Assembly: GCF_003663885.1 (NCBI RefSeq)
Contig: NZ_RCCE01000001.1
Coordinates: 434,001-498,000 of the forward strand
Direction of reading: 5' to 3'
Length of the DNA: 64,000 nt
Source of the DNA: Litoreibacter meonggei
GTDB lineage: Bacteria; Pseudomonadota; Alphaproteobacteria; Rhodobacterales; Rhodobacteraceae
Below are positions 1 to 8,161 of the stretch, one piece after another (position 1 is the first letter of the stretch; each line of letters begins with the position of its first letter). The notes under the pieces are model-generated. The model was not told where the DNA came from. It ran no database searches and saw only the letters and a list, made by a program, of their open reading frames with translations. The position numbers and the translations under genes were made by a program.

Positions 1-362
1 GCACGACTGGCATCCGCGTGCCGATTTCCGACGCCGACTCGCGGCGGGTGGAAAACCGCTTGGCAGGCATGGATTGCAACCCGTATCTGGGCATCGCCGC
101 GTCTTTGGCCTGCGGCTATCTGGGGCTGAAGCAACGCAAACGCCCGACCAAAGAATTCAAAGGCGACGCTTACGAAGGCGAGGGAGAAATCCCGCGAGAC
201 CTGTTTTCCGCGCTGGAATTATTGAGCGACGCCAAAGAGATACAAAAGATACTTCATCCCGATTTCGTGCGTGTCTACAATATTGTAAAAGCGGCGGAAT
301 ATGACGAATTCCTGCAAGTGATCTCCCCTTGGGAGCGCGAGCATTTGCTTACCAACGTATGA
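1..362 (+). CDS. Glutamine synthetase family protein, C-terminal part (gamma-glutamylputrescine synthetase-like)
   Basis: Only the last ~120 residues are inside the window; the reading frame is open to the left edge. The segment with VENR followed by NPYLGIAASLACGYLGL is typical of the end of the glutamine synthetase catalytic domain, where the Arg helps bind substrate. The tail lacks the adenylylation-tyrosine loop of true GlnA and resembles the PuuA branch, which ligates glutamate to putrescine or other amines. Its stop overlaps the next start by 4 bases (ATGA) and that gene is a PuuB-like oxidase, which supports an amine-glutamylation role. The exact substrate is inference. Confidence 0.85.
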   Translation, partial: TTGIRVPISDADSRRVENRLAGMDCNPYLGIAASLACGYLGLKQRKRPTKEFKGDAYEGEGEIPRDLFSALELLSDAKEIQKILHPDFVRVYNIVKAAEYDEFLQVISPWEREHLLTNV

Positions 363-1654
363 ACCTGCTGGACGCCAACGACCGGCGGGGCAGCTATCCG
401 GACGGCTGGTACGCCGAGACCGCCGACCTTTTAGAACCGTTCGCCCCGTTGCGCGGCGAAACCCGCGCTGATCTATGCGTGATTGGTAGCGGCTACACCG
501 GATTGTCGGCCGCGCTACATGCGGCGCAAGCGGGGTTGGACGTGGTGCTGATCGACGCCCAACGGGTGGGCTTCGGGGCGTCGGGGCGCAATGGCGGCCA
601 GGTGCAATCAGGCTTTAACAAATCCCAGCAAGCTCTTGAAAAGATTGCAGGTCGTGAGGATGCGCGCAAGTTGTGGGAGATGTCTCAGGACGCCATGGCG
701 CTGACCAAGCATCTTTGCGCCACCCATGCACCGGAGGCCCGTTTCAAACCCGGCATTGCCCATGCCAACTGGCAGGCCAGCGAGACCCGCGATGACCACG
801 CAGAGGCCGCCTATCTGGCCGAGCAGTATGGTTACGACCAGATCGAAACCCTGTCGCGGGACGCGCTTTACGACATCCTCCGCGCGCCTGCGTATCAGGG
901 CGGCACGCTGGATCACGGCGCGGGGCATCTGCATCCGTTGCGCTATGCTTTGGGGTTGGCGCGGGCCTGCGTGGCGGCGGGCGTGCGCATCTTCGAAACC
1001 ACCCGCGCGCACGAGATCAAAGGCACCTCCGTGCGCTGCGATTACGGACAGGTCAACGCGTCGCACGTCATTCAGGCCACAAACGGCTATGGCACCGGCC
1101 TGAGCCGCCCGACGGCGGCCCGCGTCATGCCGATTAACAATTTCATCGCCGCCACGGCCCCCTTGGGTGACCGCGTGGCCGAGGTTCTAAGCCGCGACAT
1201 TGCCGTGTCTGACAGCAAGTTTGTGGTTAATTACTACCGTCTGAGCGAGGACAACCGCCTGCTGTTCGGCGGCGGGGAAAGCTATGGGTATCGCTTCCCC
1301 AAGGACATTGCCTCGGTCGTGCGCAAGCCGATGGAGCAGGTGTTTCCGCAGCTCAAAGGTATAGAGATCACCCATGCTTGGGGTGGCACGCTGGCGATCA
1401 CCATGTCCCGCCTGCCCCATATCTCCCGCCCGCAACCCGGCGTGCTGGCGGCGGCAGGGTATTCCGGCCATGGCGTCGCCTTGGCCGGGTTCACCGGCAA
1501 GGTTCTGGCGGATGCGGTGCGCGGCGACACCGACGGGTTTGAGCGGTTGGCACGGCTTCCTACCGGCCGCTTCCCCGGTGGGGCGGCACTGCGCTCTCCG
1601 CTGCTGGCGCTTGCGATGACGTGGTATGCTACCCGCGACAAACTGGGGATTTAG
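359..1654 (+). CDS. FAD-dependent oxidoreductase, gamma-glutamylputrescine oxidase-like
   Basis: Encodes 431 aa of the DAO/FAD-binding oxidoreductase family (cytosolic flavoenzymes oxidising amines or amino acids). The dinucleotide-binding motif GSGYTG lies at residues 43-48, followed by the ASGRNGGQ segment characteristic of PuuB/OrdL-type oxidases, and a C-terminal GYSGHGVALAGFTGK segment that closes the FAD site. The ATG at 359 overlaps the upstream stop by 4 bases and is preferred to a TTG 30 bases earlier. Coupling to a PuuA-like ligase suggests oxidation of a gamma-glutamylated amine to the aldehyde. It could serve another amine. Confidence 0.9.
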   Translation: MNLLDANDRRGSYPDGWYAETADLLEPFAPLRGETRADLCVIGSGYTGLSAALHAAQAGLDVVLIDAQRVGFGASGRNGGQVQSGFNKSQQALEKIAGREDARKLWEMSQDAMALTKHLCATHAPEARFKPGIAHANWQASETRDDHAEAAYLAEQYGYDQIETLSRDALYDILRAPAYQGGTLDHGAGHLHPLRYALGLARACVAAGVRIFETTRAHEIKGTSVRCDYGQVNASHVIQATNGYGTGLSRPTAARVMPINNFIAATAPLGDRVAEVLSRDIAVSDSKFVVNYYRLSEDNRLLFGGGESYGYRFPKDIASVVRKPMEQVFPQLKGIEITHAWGGTLAITMSRLPHISRPQPGVLAAAGYSGHGVALAGFTGKVLADAVRGDTDGFERLARLPTGRFPGGAALRSPLLALAMTWYATRDKLGI

Positions 1655-1727
1655 CAGACCCTTTCCGAACATCAAAAACTAGGTTACAGATTTTCCGAAG
1701 GTAAATTTTGGAAAAGGCGAAGCTGCA

Positions 1728-2912
1728 ATGCGTGACCTCCCGATGGAAGCCCCGAACACCTATAACGCAGAGCCGATCCCCGAAGCGGCGCGCGCGGCGA
1801 TCGACGCGCTGATGCGTTCGGGCGATCTGTTCCGCTACACTGCGTCGAAAAATTCCCCCGTCACCCTGCTGGAGCAAGAGTTCGCAGCGCTTCTGGGGTC
1901 CAAATACGCGCTGGCGGTGTCGTCGTGTTCCGCCGCGTTGTTCCTTGCGCTGAAAGCGCTGGACCTGCCCCGCGACGCCAAAGTGTTGATTCCTGCCTTC
2001 ACCTTCGCTGCCGTGCCCTCTGCGGTGGTTCATGCCGACTGCCTGCCGGTTCTGGTCGAGGTCGGCGACAATTACCGCGTCGATCTGGACGATCTGGAAC
2101 GCAAGATTGCCAATGCAGACGCCGTTTTGATCAGCCACATGCGCGGGCATACATCCGACATGGATGCGATATTGCGACTGGCCGAGTTGCACGGCTTGCC
2201 CGTGATCGAGGACGCCGCGCATTCGCTTGGCACCACATGGAACGGTCAAAACATCGGCACGCTGGGTAAGATCGGCTGCTTCTCGTTCCAAAGCTATAAG
2301 ATGATCAACGCGGGCGAAGGTGGCATCATGATCACCGACGATGCGGAACTGGTGGCCCGCGCGGTCATCATGTCCGGTGCGTATGAGCAGAACTGGTCTA
2401 AACACGCGATCGTCGGCGCGGAAGCGGCGAAGTGGCAAAACAAACTGCCGCTGTATAATTTGCGGATGCAGAACCTCAGCGCTTGCGTGATCAGGCCCCA
2501 ACTGCCGGAGCTGGCGCGGCGCGTGGCGGACGGGCGCAGCAATCACGACTATGTGGCGGCGCGTCTTGAGGCGAGCGGCTACTTTACCGTTCCCGCCCCG
2601 CTTGAGCCGGAACTGCGCGCGCCGGATTCGATCCAGTTCAATCTGAACGACTTTTCGGAAGGACAGGCCCGCGCGTTCATGGACGCAACCCAAGCGCGCG
2701 GGGTCAGCACGCAGGTGTTTGGCCTGTCGAAAGACAATGCCCGTGCATTCTGGAACTGGCAGTTCATCCCTGGCGACGTCCCGGACCTGCCCAAAACCCG
2801 CGCCATGCTGGCGAAAGCTTGCGACACCCGCCTGCCCGCGCGGCTGGCCCGTGAGGAATTGGACTATATCGCGGACGCCCTGATAGCTGCGGCCCAAGAC
2901 CTGCGCGGCTAG
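1728..2912 (+). CDS. DegT/DnrJ/EryC1/StrS-family aminotransferase
   Basis: 394 aa, full length for this PLP-dependent family, which usually makes amino sugars. SSCSAALFLALKAL (cofactor phosphate region), IEDAAHSLG (Asp contacting the PLP ring) and SYKMINAGEGG with the Schiff-base Lys at about residue 191 are all visible. No sugar-nucleotide genes lie nearby; it sits between an amine oxidase and a class III aminotransferase, so its substrate may be a catabolic amine or aldehyde rather than a sugar. Start ATG 1728 follows an AAGG-type ribosome site. Family assignment is firm; substrate unknown. Confidence 0.88.
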   Translation: MRDLPMEAPNTYNAEPIPEAARAAIDALMRSGDLFRYTASKNSPVTLLEQEFAALLGSKYALAVSSCSAALFLALKALDLPRDAKVLIPAFTFAAVPSAVVHADCLPVLVEVGDNYRVDLDDLERKIANADAVLISHMRGHTSDMDAILRLAELHGLPVIEDAAHSLGTTWNGQNIGTLGKIGCFSFQSYKMINAGEGGIMITDDAELVARAVIMSGAYEQNWSKHAIVGAEAAKWQNKLPLYNLRMQNLSACVIRPQLPELARRVADGRSNHDYVAARLEASGYFTVPAPLEPELRAPDSIQFNLNDFSEGQARAFMDATQARGVSTQVFGLSKDNARAFWNWQFIPGDVPDLPKTRAMLAKACDTRLPARLAREELDYIADALIAAAQDLRG

Positions 2913-3877
2913 CTCAACACCCGCATTTTATCTTTGAGCCACGGCATCTTATGAGTGCAGTACTCGACGATATCGCGCTGGAACAACGGGCGCATCTCGG
3001 CCGCGACGCGGGCGGGCATGTCTTGCGTGGCCCCTTCACGCGCCATCAGCGAGATGCGGCGCGACAGCGGCTCGAAGGGCGGCTCGAACACATCGACGCG
3101 GTCGATGAACCGCTTGGCCCGCATAACGCCGAGCGGGGTCAGGATCGTCCAGCCTTCGCCTCGGGCGACCATGGCCATGATCGCGTGATAGCTGTCCAAC
3201 TCGAACCGGTGTGAGGCTTGCAGCTTGACCCGCGAGAGGTGCGACGCGATCTGGCGACCCATCACATGGCGCGACGTATAAAGGATCAGCGGGTTGGCCC
3301 TGAGCGTTGCCATCAAATCGTCGCCCTCGCGCACCATGCGGCGCGGGGTGACCACGACGAACGGGTCCTCCATCAGCGGGTGGACCTCGTAGGACGGTGG
3401 CAAATCGCCCGGCTCTGCGGCTACAGCCATATCCAAAGCGCGGGCTTCCAGCTGGTCGAGCAGGCGGTGCGACGCGCCGGTTTCCAGCAGGAATTGCGCC
3501 TTGGGCATTTGCTCGGCCAGCCGGGTCAGCAGCGCGGGCGTTACGTCGGCGTCGAAATCCTCGATCACGCCAAGCCGCAGGCGCATGCGGGCGGAGAGAT
3601 CCTTGAGGGTCAGCTCCGACGTTGCCAGCGCAGCTTCGTGCAAAATCGTCTGGGCGCGGCGCAGGAACAACTCTCCGGCTTGAGTCAACGGCATCGGGCG
3701 CTCCGTCCGTGTCAGCAGCCGCGCGCCAAGGGCGGCTTCAAGATTGGACAACTGCTGGCTGACGGCGGACGGGCTGGACCCCAATCTGCGCGCGGCGGCG
3801 GTAATGGACGGCTCTTCGGCGGCAGCGACGAAGATTTCTATCTGCCACAGCGTAATTTTTCCCGGTGTGTCGACCAT
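2909..3877 (-). CDS. LysR-family transcriptional regulator
   Basis: 322 aa with an N-terminal winged helix-turn-helix (roughly residues 20-60, including ITAAARRLGSSPSAVSQQLS) and a LysR substrate-binding domain over the remainder. It is divergent from the class III aminotransferase at 3969 with only 91 bp between starts, and that gap holds a perfect interrupted palindrome, so it probably controls that gene and itself. AGGGA lies 8 bases before the ATG. It converges with the DegT gene, overlapping its end by 4 bases. The inducer is unknown; a polyamine or amino-acid signal is inference from context. Confidence 0.9.
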   Translation of the reverse strand: MVDTPGKITLWQIEIFVAAAEEPSITAAARRLGSSPSAVSQQLSNLEAALGARLLTRTERPMPLTQAGELFLRRAQTILHEAALATSELTLKDLSARMRLRLGVIEDFDADVTPALLTRLAEQMPKAQFLLETGASHRLLDQLEARALDMAVAAEPGDLPPSYEVHPLMEDPFVVVTPRRMVREGDDLMATLRANPLILYTSRHVMGRQIASHLSRVKLQASHRFELDSYHAIMAMVARGEGWTILTPLGVMRAKRFIDRVDVFEPPFEPLSRRISLMAREGATQDMPARVAAEMRPLFQRDIVEYCTHKMPWLKDKMRVLS

Positions 3878-3887
3878 ATGAAATCCC

Positions 3888-3903
3888 TAGCGCACAGGCG
3901 CTA
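3888..3903. promoter_or_regulatory. Probable LysR operator, TAGCGC-N4-GCGCTA palindrome
   Basis: Perfect 6-bp inverted repeat with a 4-base spacer in the 91-bp gap between the divergent LysR gene and the class III aminotransferase. A looser copy, TTGCGC-CAA-GCGTAA, lies at about 3922-3936. Two related dyads between divergent promoters match the usual recognition-plus-activation site arrangement of LysR regulators. Binding is inferred, not shown. Confidence 0.5.
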
Positions 3904-3968
3904 ATCCCGATTGCCGAGGTCTTGCGCCAAGCGTAAGCTACCCTCAACTCAACACGGAGACCAGAGAC

Positions 3969-5351
3969 ATGCGTGACGATAGCCCCAACTCTTGGGAGGC
4001 CCGCGCGGACGCCCATTCCTTCTACGGCTTTACCGACCTGCCCTCGATTGCAGAGCGCGGCACGGTGGTGCTGACACACGGCGAAGGCCCTTATGTCGTC
4101 GACGTGCATGGGCGCAAATATCTCGACTCGAATTCCGGCCTTTGGAACATGGTCGCGGGGTTTGACCACAAGGGCATGGCAGAGGCCGCGAAGGCGCAAT
4201 ATGATCGCTTCCCGGGTTACCACTCTCTGTTCGGGCGGATGTCGGATCAAACTGTCATGCTGTCCGAGAAGCTGATCGAAGTCTCGCCCTTCAAGCGCGG
4301 CAAGGTGTTCTACACCAACTCCGGCTCCGAGGCGAATGACACGATGGTCAAGATGCTATGGTTTCTGGGCCGCTCCGAGGGCAAGCCAGAGCGGCGCAAA
4401 ATCCTGACGCGCAAGAACGGATATCACGGGGTGACTGCGGTCGCGGCCTCGATGACGGGCAAGCCATATAACGAGGTCTTCGGACTGCCGTTAGACGGCT
4501 TCATCCACCTGACCTGCCCACATTATTGGCGTGAAGGCCGCAAGGGCGAGACCGAAGCCGAGTTCACCGCACGTATGGGCAAGGAATTGGAAGATGTGAT
4601 CGAGCGCGAAGGTGCGGATACAATCGCGGCCTTCGTGGCAGAACCTGTGATGGGCGCTGGTGGCGTGATCCCGCCTTCCGAAGGCTATTTCAAAACGGTC
4701 GCCCCTATTCTGAAAAAACACGGTATCCCATTGGTAGCTGACGAGGTGATCACCGGCTTCGGGCGCACGGGATCGGATTGGGGCTGTCAGGCGTATGACT
4801 TCATGCCGGACGCGATTATCTCGTCCAAGAACCTGACCGCAGGCTACTTCCCGATGGGCGCAGTGATCCTTGGCCCAGAGTTGTCCGACCGACTGCAAGC
4901 GGCAGTCGAGGAGGTTGAAGAATTCCCGCATGGCTTCACCGCCTCCGGCCATCCCGTCGGCTGCGCTGTTGCCTTGAAGGCGATCGAGGTGATTATGGAA
5001 GGCTCCGACGGGGCCGCACCGCTGATCGACAATGTCCGCACGCTGACCCCTAAATTCGAAGCCGAAATGGCCCGTTTGGCGAAGCACCCTCATATCGGGG
5101 AAGCCCGTGGCAAAGGTCTGATGGGGGCATTGGAGGCCGTTAAGGATAAGGCCACCAAAACGCCATTCGATGGCGATTTGAGCGTATCGGAACGGATTGC
5201 AAATACTTGCACCGATCACGGTTTGATATGTCGTCCGCTGGGTCAGGCCGTGGTGTTGTGCCCTGCCTTTGTCATGACCGAGCCGCAGATGGACGAGATG
5301 TTCCAGAAGCTGGAAGCCGCGTTGAACAAGGTGTTTGAAGAGATCGTTTAG
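3969..5351 (+). CDS. Class III aminotransferase (putrescine/omega-amino acid:pyruvate type)
   Basis: 460 aa, full length for class III (omega) PLP aminotransferases. Visible hallmarks are YTNSGSEANDT (phosphate-binding loop), NGYHGVT, VADEVITGFGRTG (Asp that pairs with the PLP nitrogen) and the Schiff-base Lys in SSKNLTAGYFPMGA at about residue 287. The overall pattern resembles SpuC-like putrescine-pyruvate and omega-amino acid-pyruvate aminotransferases. With the PuuA/PuuB-like genes and a Pot-type transporter at 15281-18095 it suggests amine use as carbon and nitrogen source. It overlaps the convergent hemolysin III gene by 4 bases. Confidence 0.9.
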   Translation: MRDDSPNSWEARADAHSFYGFTDLPSIAERGTVVLTHGEGPYVVDVHGRKYLDSNSGLWNMVAGFDHKGMAEAAKAQYDRFPGYHSLFGRMSDQTVMLSEKLIEVSPFKRGKVFYTNSGSEANDTMVKMLWFLGRSEGKPERRKILTRKNGYHGVTAVAASMTGKPYNEVFGLPLDGFIHLTCPHYWREGRKGETEAEFTARMGKELEDVIEREGADTIAAFVAEPVMGAGGVIPPSEGYFKTVAPILKKHGIPLVADEVITGFGRTGSDWGCQAYDFMPDAIISSKNLTAGYFPMGAVILGPELSDRLQAAVEEVEEFPHGFTASGHPVGCAVALKAIEVIMEGSDGAAPLIDNVRTLTPKFEAEMARLAKHPHIGEARGKGLMGALEAVKDKATKTPFDGDLSVSERIANTCTDHGLICRPLGQAVVLCPAFVMTEPQMDEMFQKLEAALNKVFEEIV

Positions 5352-5995
5352 GCAGATACGGCCAAGCTGACGGCTGCAAAGAAGCAGCCGGACGCCGCCA
5401 CGACAAAGCCGTGCCAGATGGCATTGGAGAAACGCAGGCTTTCCCATTTGAAAAACACGATACCGGTGGTGTAGAGAATGCCGCCGGCTGCGGCAAACCC
5501 GCCCGCGGCGAGCGACGTCTCGAAAATCGACCACATCAGCGCGACGCTGATCCAGCCCAACCCCACATACAGCGCTGCGTTCCAGCGCCCGGGAGCAGAC
5601 CAGCGAAACAATTTGGTGATTGCACCAAACAGCGCCAAAGCCCAAACCACGGCTAGCACCAGGTAGCCGAAAGCGGTCCCTATGGTAACGACGAACGGCG
5701 TGTAAGTCCCTGCTATTTTTAGGAATATCGTGGCGTGATCAGCACGTCGCAAGTGTTCGCGCAGATGCTCCCACGGTGTCATGTGATAGGCTCCAGAGAC
5801 CGTGAACATCGCGACAAGGCCCACCCAATAGACGCAAAGCGCCACCAGTTGTCCTGTTGTGATGTGGTCCCAGCGAAACGCAAGAAACAGCGCGATAGCG
5901 ATCAGCGATGCGCCCAGTCCGAGCGCGTGAACAAGCCCGTCGGCAAAAATCTCTGCGCGCGAATAGGTCGGATACGGGGTGTCCAAATGTGCCAT
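5348..5995 (-). CDS. Hemolysin III / PAQR family membrane protein
   Basis: 215 aa, seven predicted membrane segments. SGAYHMTPW, a central DHATIFLKIAGTYTPF and a C-terminal WHGFV are the conserved hemolysin III (YqfA/PAQR) motifs; their His, Asp and Ser residues are thought to form a metal-dependent hydrolase-like site. The family is named for a Bacillus hemolysin, but bacterial members are mostly inner-membrane proteins of unclear role in lipid homeostasis. It stands alone between the aminotransferase and phaR. Family assignment secure, function open. Confidence 0.88.
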   Translation of the reverse strand: MAHLDTPYPTYSRAEIFADGLVHALGLGASLIAIALFLAFRWDHITTGQLVALCVYWVGLVAMFTVSGAYHMTPWEHLREHLRRADHATIFLKIAGTYTPFVVTIGTAFGYLVLAVVWALALFGAITKLFRWSAPGRWNAALYVGLGWISVALMWSIFETSLAAGGFAAAGGILYTTGIVFFKWESLRFSNAIWHGFVVAASGCFFAAVSLAVSA

Positions 5996-6067
5996 ACCTT
6001 AAAGCATAGCTGCTTAGTCTAAGATTTCGATGCCTTCGCCACGGAAGTTTCCGTAACGTTACCGGAG

Positions 6068-6634
6068 CTACTTGCCCATTTTTGCGACCGCTGCCTGCAT
6101 GTCAGCGAGCTGTTTTTTGATCGCCTCCAACTCGGAGCTGTCATCCTTTTCTGCTTTTGCCGCAGACTCAGTATTGGCATAATCGTCAGATCCGGGGCCC
6201 GTCCAACCGCCCATCATTGACTTCATAAACGCCTCTTGCTGCGCTTTAATTTGCTCGAAACCGGGGACCGCTGTCATCGGACTGGAAATGCTCTCGACCA
6301 TCTTGCTTTGACCTTCGCGCAGCATCTCGAAGCTGGCGGACAGAAAGTCAGGCACCATGCTTTGCGCATTCGTGGCGTAGCTACGTACAAGATCGGTCAA
6401 CACATTGATAGGTAAAACGTTTTCGCCCTTACTCTCATTATCTGCGATGATCTGGAGCAGATACTGACGGGTTAAATCGTCGCCCGATTTCAAATCTATG
6501 ATCTGAACGTCACGGCCCTCTTTGATAAATCCGGAGATATCGTCGAGGGTGACATAATCGCTGGTCTCTGTGTTGTAGAGCCGCCGTGAGGCGTAGCGTT
6601 TAATCAACAACGGTTTACTGTCAGCTTTACCCAC
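6068..6634 (-). CDS. phaR: Polyhydroxyalkanoate synthesis repressor PhaR
   Basis: 188 aa. The N-terminus (LLIKRYASRRLYNTETSDYV, then LDDISGFIKEG) is the PHB/PHA accumulation regulator DNA-binding domain, followed by the PHB_acc segment and a C-terminal coil (EAIKKQLADMQAAVAKMGK). PhaR senses polymer: free PhaR represses the phasin gene, and granules titrate it away. I chose the GTG at 6634, with GGGAG 8 bases upstream, over the longer open frame because homology begins at GKADSKPLLIKRYA. Operator-like sites in the phaP promoter support the assignment. Confidence 0.92.
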   Translation of the reverse strand: MGKADSKPLLIKRYASRRLYNTETSDYVTLDDISGFIKEGRDVQIIDLKSGDDLTRQYLLQIIADNESKGENVLPINVLTDLVRSYATNAQSMVPDFLSASFEMLREGQSKMVESISSPMTAVPGFEQIKAQQEAFMKSMMGGWTGPGSDDYANTESAAKAEKDDSSELEAIKKQLADMQAAVAKMGK

Positions 6635-6808
6635 GAAATATCTCCCAATATTGCAGCGCAGAAAAACGCTAGCGCAGGCGCATAAGAAAGGAAAGGGCGC
6701 GATAACGCGCCTCGGCAGGCGCGCGAGGCTTGCCAAACCACCCCAACTTGCGCAAATCTGGTCACGTCTACGATATTAAGACCTCAGCATTTCAAAAGGA
6801 ATTTCTTC

Positions 6809-7408
6809 ATGTTGAATTATGAAGGCCAAGTGATTGCCATCCGCCGGCTCTCGTCCGAAGTCGATCTTGAGCTCACCAAACTTCTTGGCCGTACCGAACC
6901 AATAAAGCCCGGAACCGCCGCGCACGCCGATCTTGCGCGTAAGATCGACCTGTGGCGCGGACATGCTGCGGCAATGGAAAAAGCCGTCCGCTCGAAGGAA
7001 GGTTTGCTGAATGTCTCGCACGCAAGCACGTTAAAAAAGCACGGAAACTACGAGGCCAAGCAAAGCTACACCAGCCAAATGGGAAATATGAGCCGTCTGC
7101 GTAGGGATTTATTGGTCTTGTTGAACAAAATCGCTGACTTGATCAATGCAGCCACCGCACCGGTAAGCGACGAAGTCGCTATAATGAACGGCGTGAAATC
7201 AGCATTGAAGGCGATCACCGAAGGTGGCGGCGACATTGCCCTGACACCTCAGCAGTCCCAAAAACTAACCACCGAGATTAGCAAAGCAAGCGGACCAATG
7301 GAACCGATCGACGGCTACAACCCGAACCAACCCGTCGGGTTGCTAACATTGGCATTGGTCATGTTCGTTACAGCGAAGAAACTGTTGGGCCGCACCAACA
7401 AAGCCTAG
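6809..7408 (+). CDS. Hypothetical protein with C-terminal membrane segment, next to the PHA genes
   Basis: 199 aa, family not recognised. The body is polar and mostly helical, with no signal peptide; a hydrophobic stretch near the end (VGLLTLALVMFVTAKKLLG) looks like a tail anchor. It is divergent from phaR and converges on phaP, so it lies inside the polyhydroxyalkanoate locus but has no motif tying it to granules. The ATG at 6809 follows AAAAGGAAT. It could be a granule- or membrane-associated accessory protein; this is a guess from position only. Confidence 0.7.
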   Translation: MLNYEGQVIAIRRLSSEVDLELTKLLGRTEPIKPGTAAHADLARKIDLWRGHAAAMEKAVRSKEGLLNVSHASTLKKHGNYEAKQSYTSQMGNMSRLRRDLLVLLNKIADLINAATAPVSDEVAIMNGVKSALKAITEGGGDIALTPQQSQKLTTEISKASGPMEPIDGYNPNQPVGLLTLALVMFVTAKKLLGRTNKA

Positions 7409-7424
7409 CCCCTACCCTGCGCGC

Positions 7425-7453
7425 AAAAAAAGGGTGGGCACTAGGCCCACCCT
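7425..7453 (-). terminator. Rho-independent terminator of phaP
   Basis: A perfect 9-bp stem (AGGGTGGGC 7431-7439, GCCCACCCT 7445-7453) with a 5-base loop. Read on the minus strand it is followed by seven T residues (7431-7425), so it ends the phaP transcript. It lies just past the stop of the convergent 199-aa gene. Confidence 0.85.
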
Positions 7454-7506
7454 ATAAACTGCACGCTAAAGGGAGGATAAAGCGGCAGTATTTTAAGTCC
7501 TAAAGC

Positions 7507-7956
7507 TTAAGCGGCTTTAGTAGCTTTTTTAGCAGTAGCAGCCAGCTCGTCAGTTGCTTTCTTAACAGCAGCCGAGGTGTCTTCTTGGATGTCTTTGCCA
7601 GCAGCCATCAGCAGCTCAACAGTTTCCATTTGAACTTTTTTCGCTACTTCAGCGAAAGCAGCCATGTGCTCTGCGGAAGTTTCAGCTTGTGCCGAAGCGA
7701 AGTCAGTTGCTGCTTTTGCATAGTCTGCAGGCTCTGCTTGGGCTTTAGTAACGCCGGACATTTTTGTCAGGGTTTCTTTAGTCCATTTGGAGGACAGCTC
7801 AGCGGAAGTCGCTGCGGCGTCCAGAGCAACTTTGGACATTTTTTCGCCCAGAGCAGCAGAGTTTTTAACTGCTTCGTTGTAAGCGGACATGTCTACCGGG
7901 AAGGCAGCTGCCATGTCGGAGAATACTTTAGTGAAGTCTTGTGTTTTGTTAGCCAT
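7507..7956 (-). CDS. phaP: Phasin (polyhydroxyalkanoate granule coat protein)
   Basis: 149 aa, rich in Ala, Lys, Thr and Glu, helical throughout, with no signal peptide or membrane segment, and ending in a lysine/alanine-rich tail, as expected of granule-surface phasins. FAEVAKKVQMETVELLMAAG resembles the phasin core. Two in-frame ATGs lie 6 bases apart; the second (7956) is preferred because GGAG is 9 bases upstream of it but only 3 from the first. The gene has its own promoter with PhaR-like boxes and its own terminator. It sits downstream of phaC in the same orientation. Confidence 0.88.
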   Translation of the reverse strand: MANKTQDFTKVFSDMAAAFPVDMSAYNEAVKNSAALGEKMSKVALDAAATSAELSSKWTKETLTKMSGVTKAQAEPADYAKAATDFASAQAETSAEHMAAFAEVAKKVQMETVELLMAAGKDIQEDTSAAVKKATDELAATAKKATKAA

Positions 7957-8017
7957 TGTCATGGTCTCCAGTTATGTGGGCCAATTGCGGCCCGATGTCT
8001 TGTTTGCGTCTGCAGCA

Positions 8018-8064
8018 TATGTACGTGCTGCACTGCGGCATTGCAAGAACTTTCTGCACTGCAG
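8018..8064 (-). promoter_or_regulatory. phaP promoter with two PhaR operator boxes
   Basis: On the minus strand a -35 TTGCAA (8046-8041) and a -10 TACATA (8023-8018) are 17 bases apart. CTGCACTGCAG (8054-8064) abuts the -35, and a near copy CTGCACTGCGG (8028-8038) fills the spacer. These match the CTGC-N3/4-GCAG pattern known for PhaR of Paracoccus and Rhodobacter, and their placement would block RNA polymerase. A further CTGCAG lies at 8010-8015 near the expected start of transcription. The boxes are seen; repression is inferred. Confidence 0.7.
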
Positions 8065-8105
8065 CATAAAATTTATTTCCCGCCAAAATTCACCTCTAAA
8101 ACGCA

Positions 8106-8140
8106 CAAGGCGCGGAACGATTTCTCGCATCCGCGCCTTG
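8106..8140 (-). terminator. Probable terminator of phaC
   Basis: Perfect 11-bp inverted repeat (CAAGGCGCGGA at 8106-8116, TCCGCGCCTTG at 8130-8140) with a 13-base loop, 22 bases past the phaC stop on the minus strand, followed there by GTTTTA. The T-tract is short, so termination may be partial. Confidence 0.6.
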
Positions 8141-8161
8141 CAGGTAAGGTTTATAAGTACT

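Noticed and set aside
1629-2897. 422-aa minus-strand open frame
   Set aside because: Antisense to the DegT aminotransferase, whose PLP motifs are intact.
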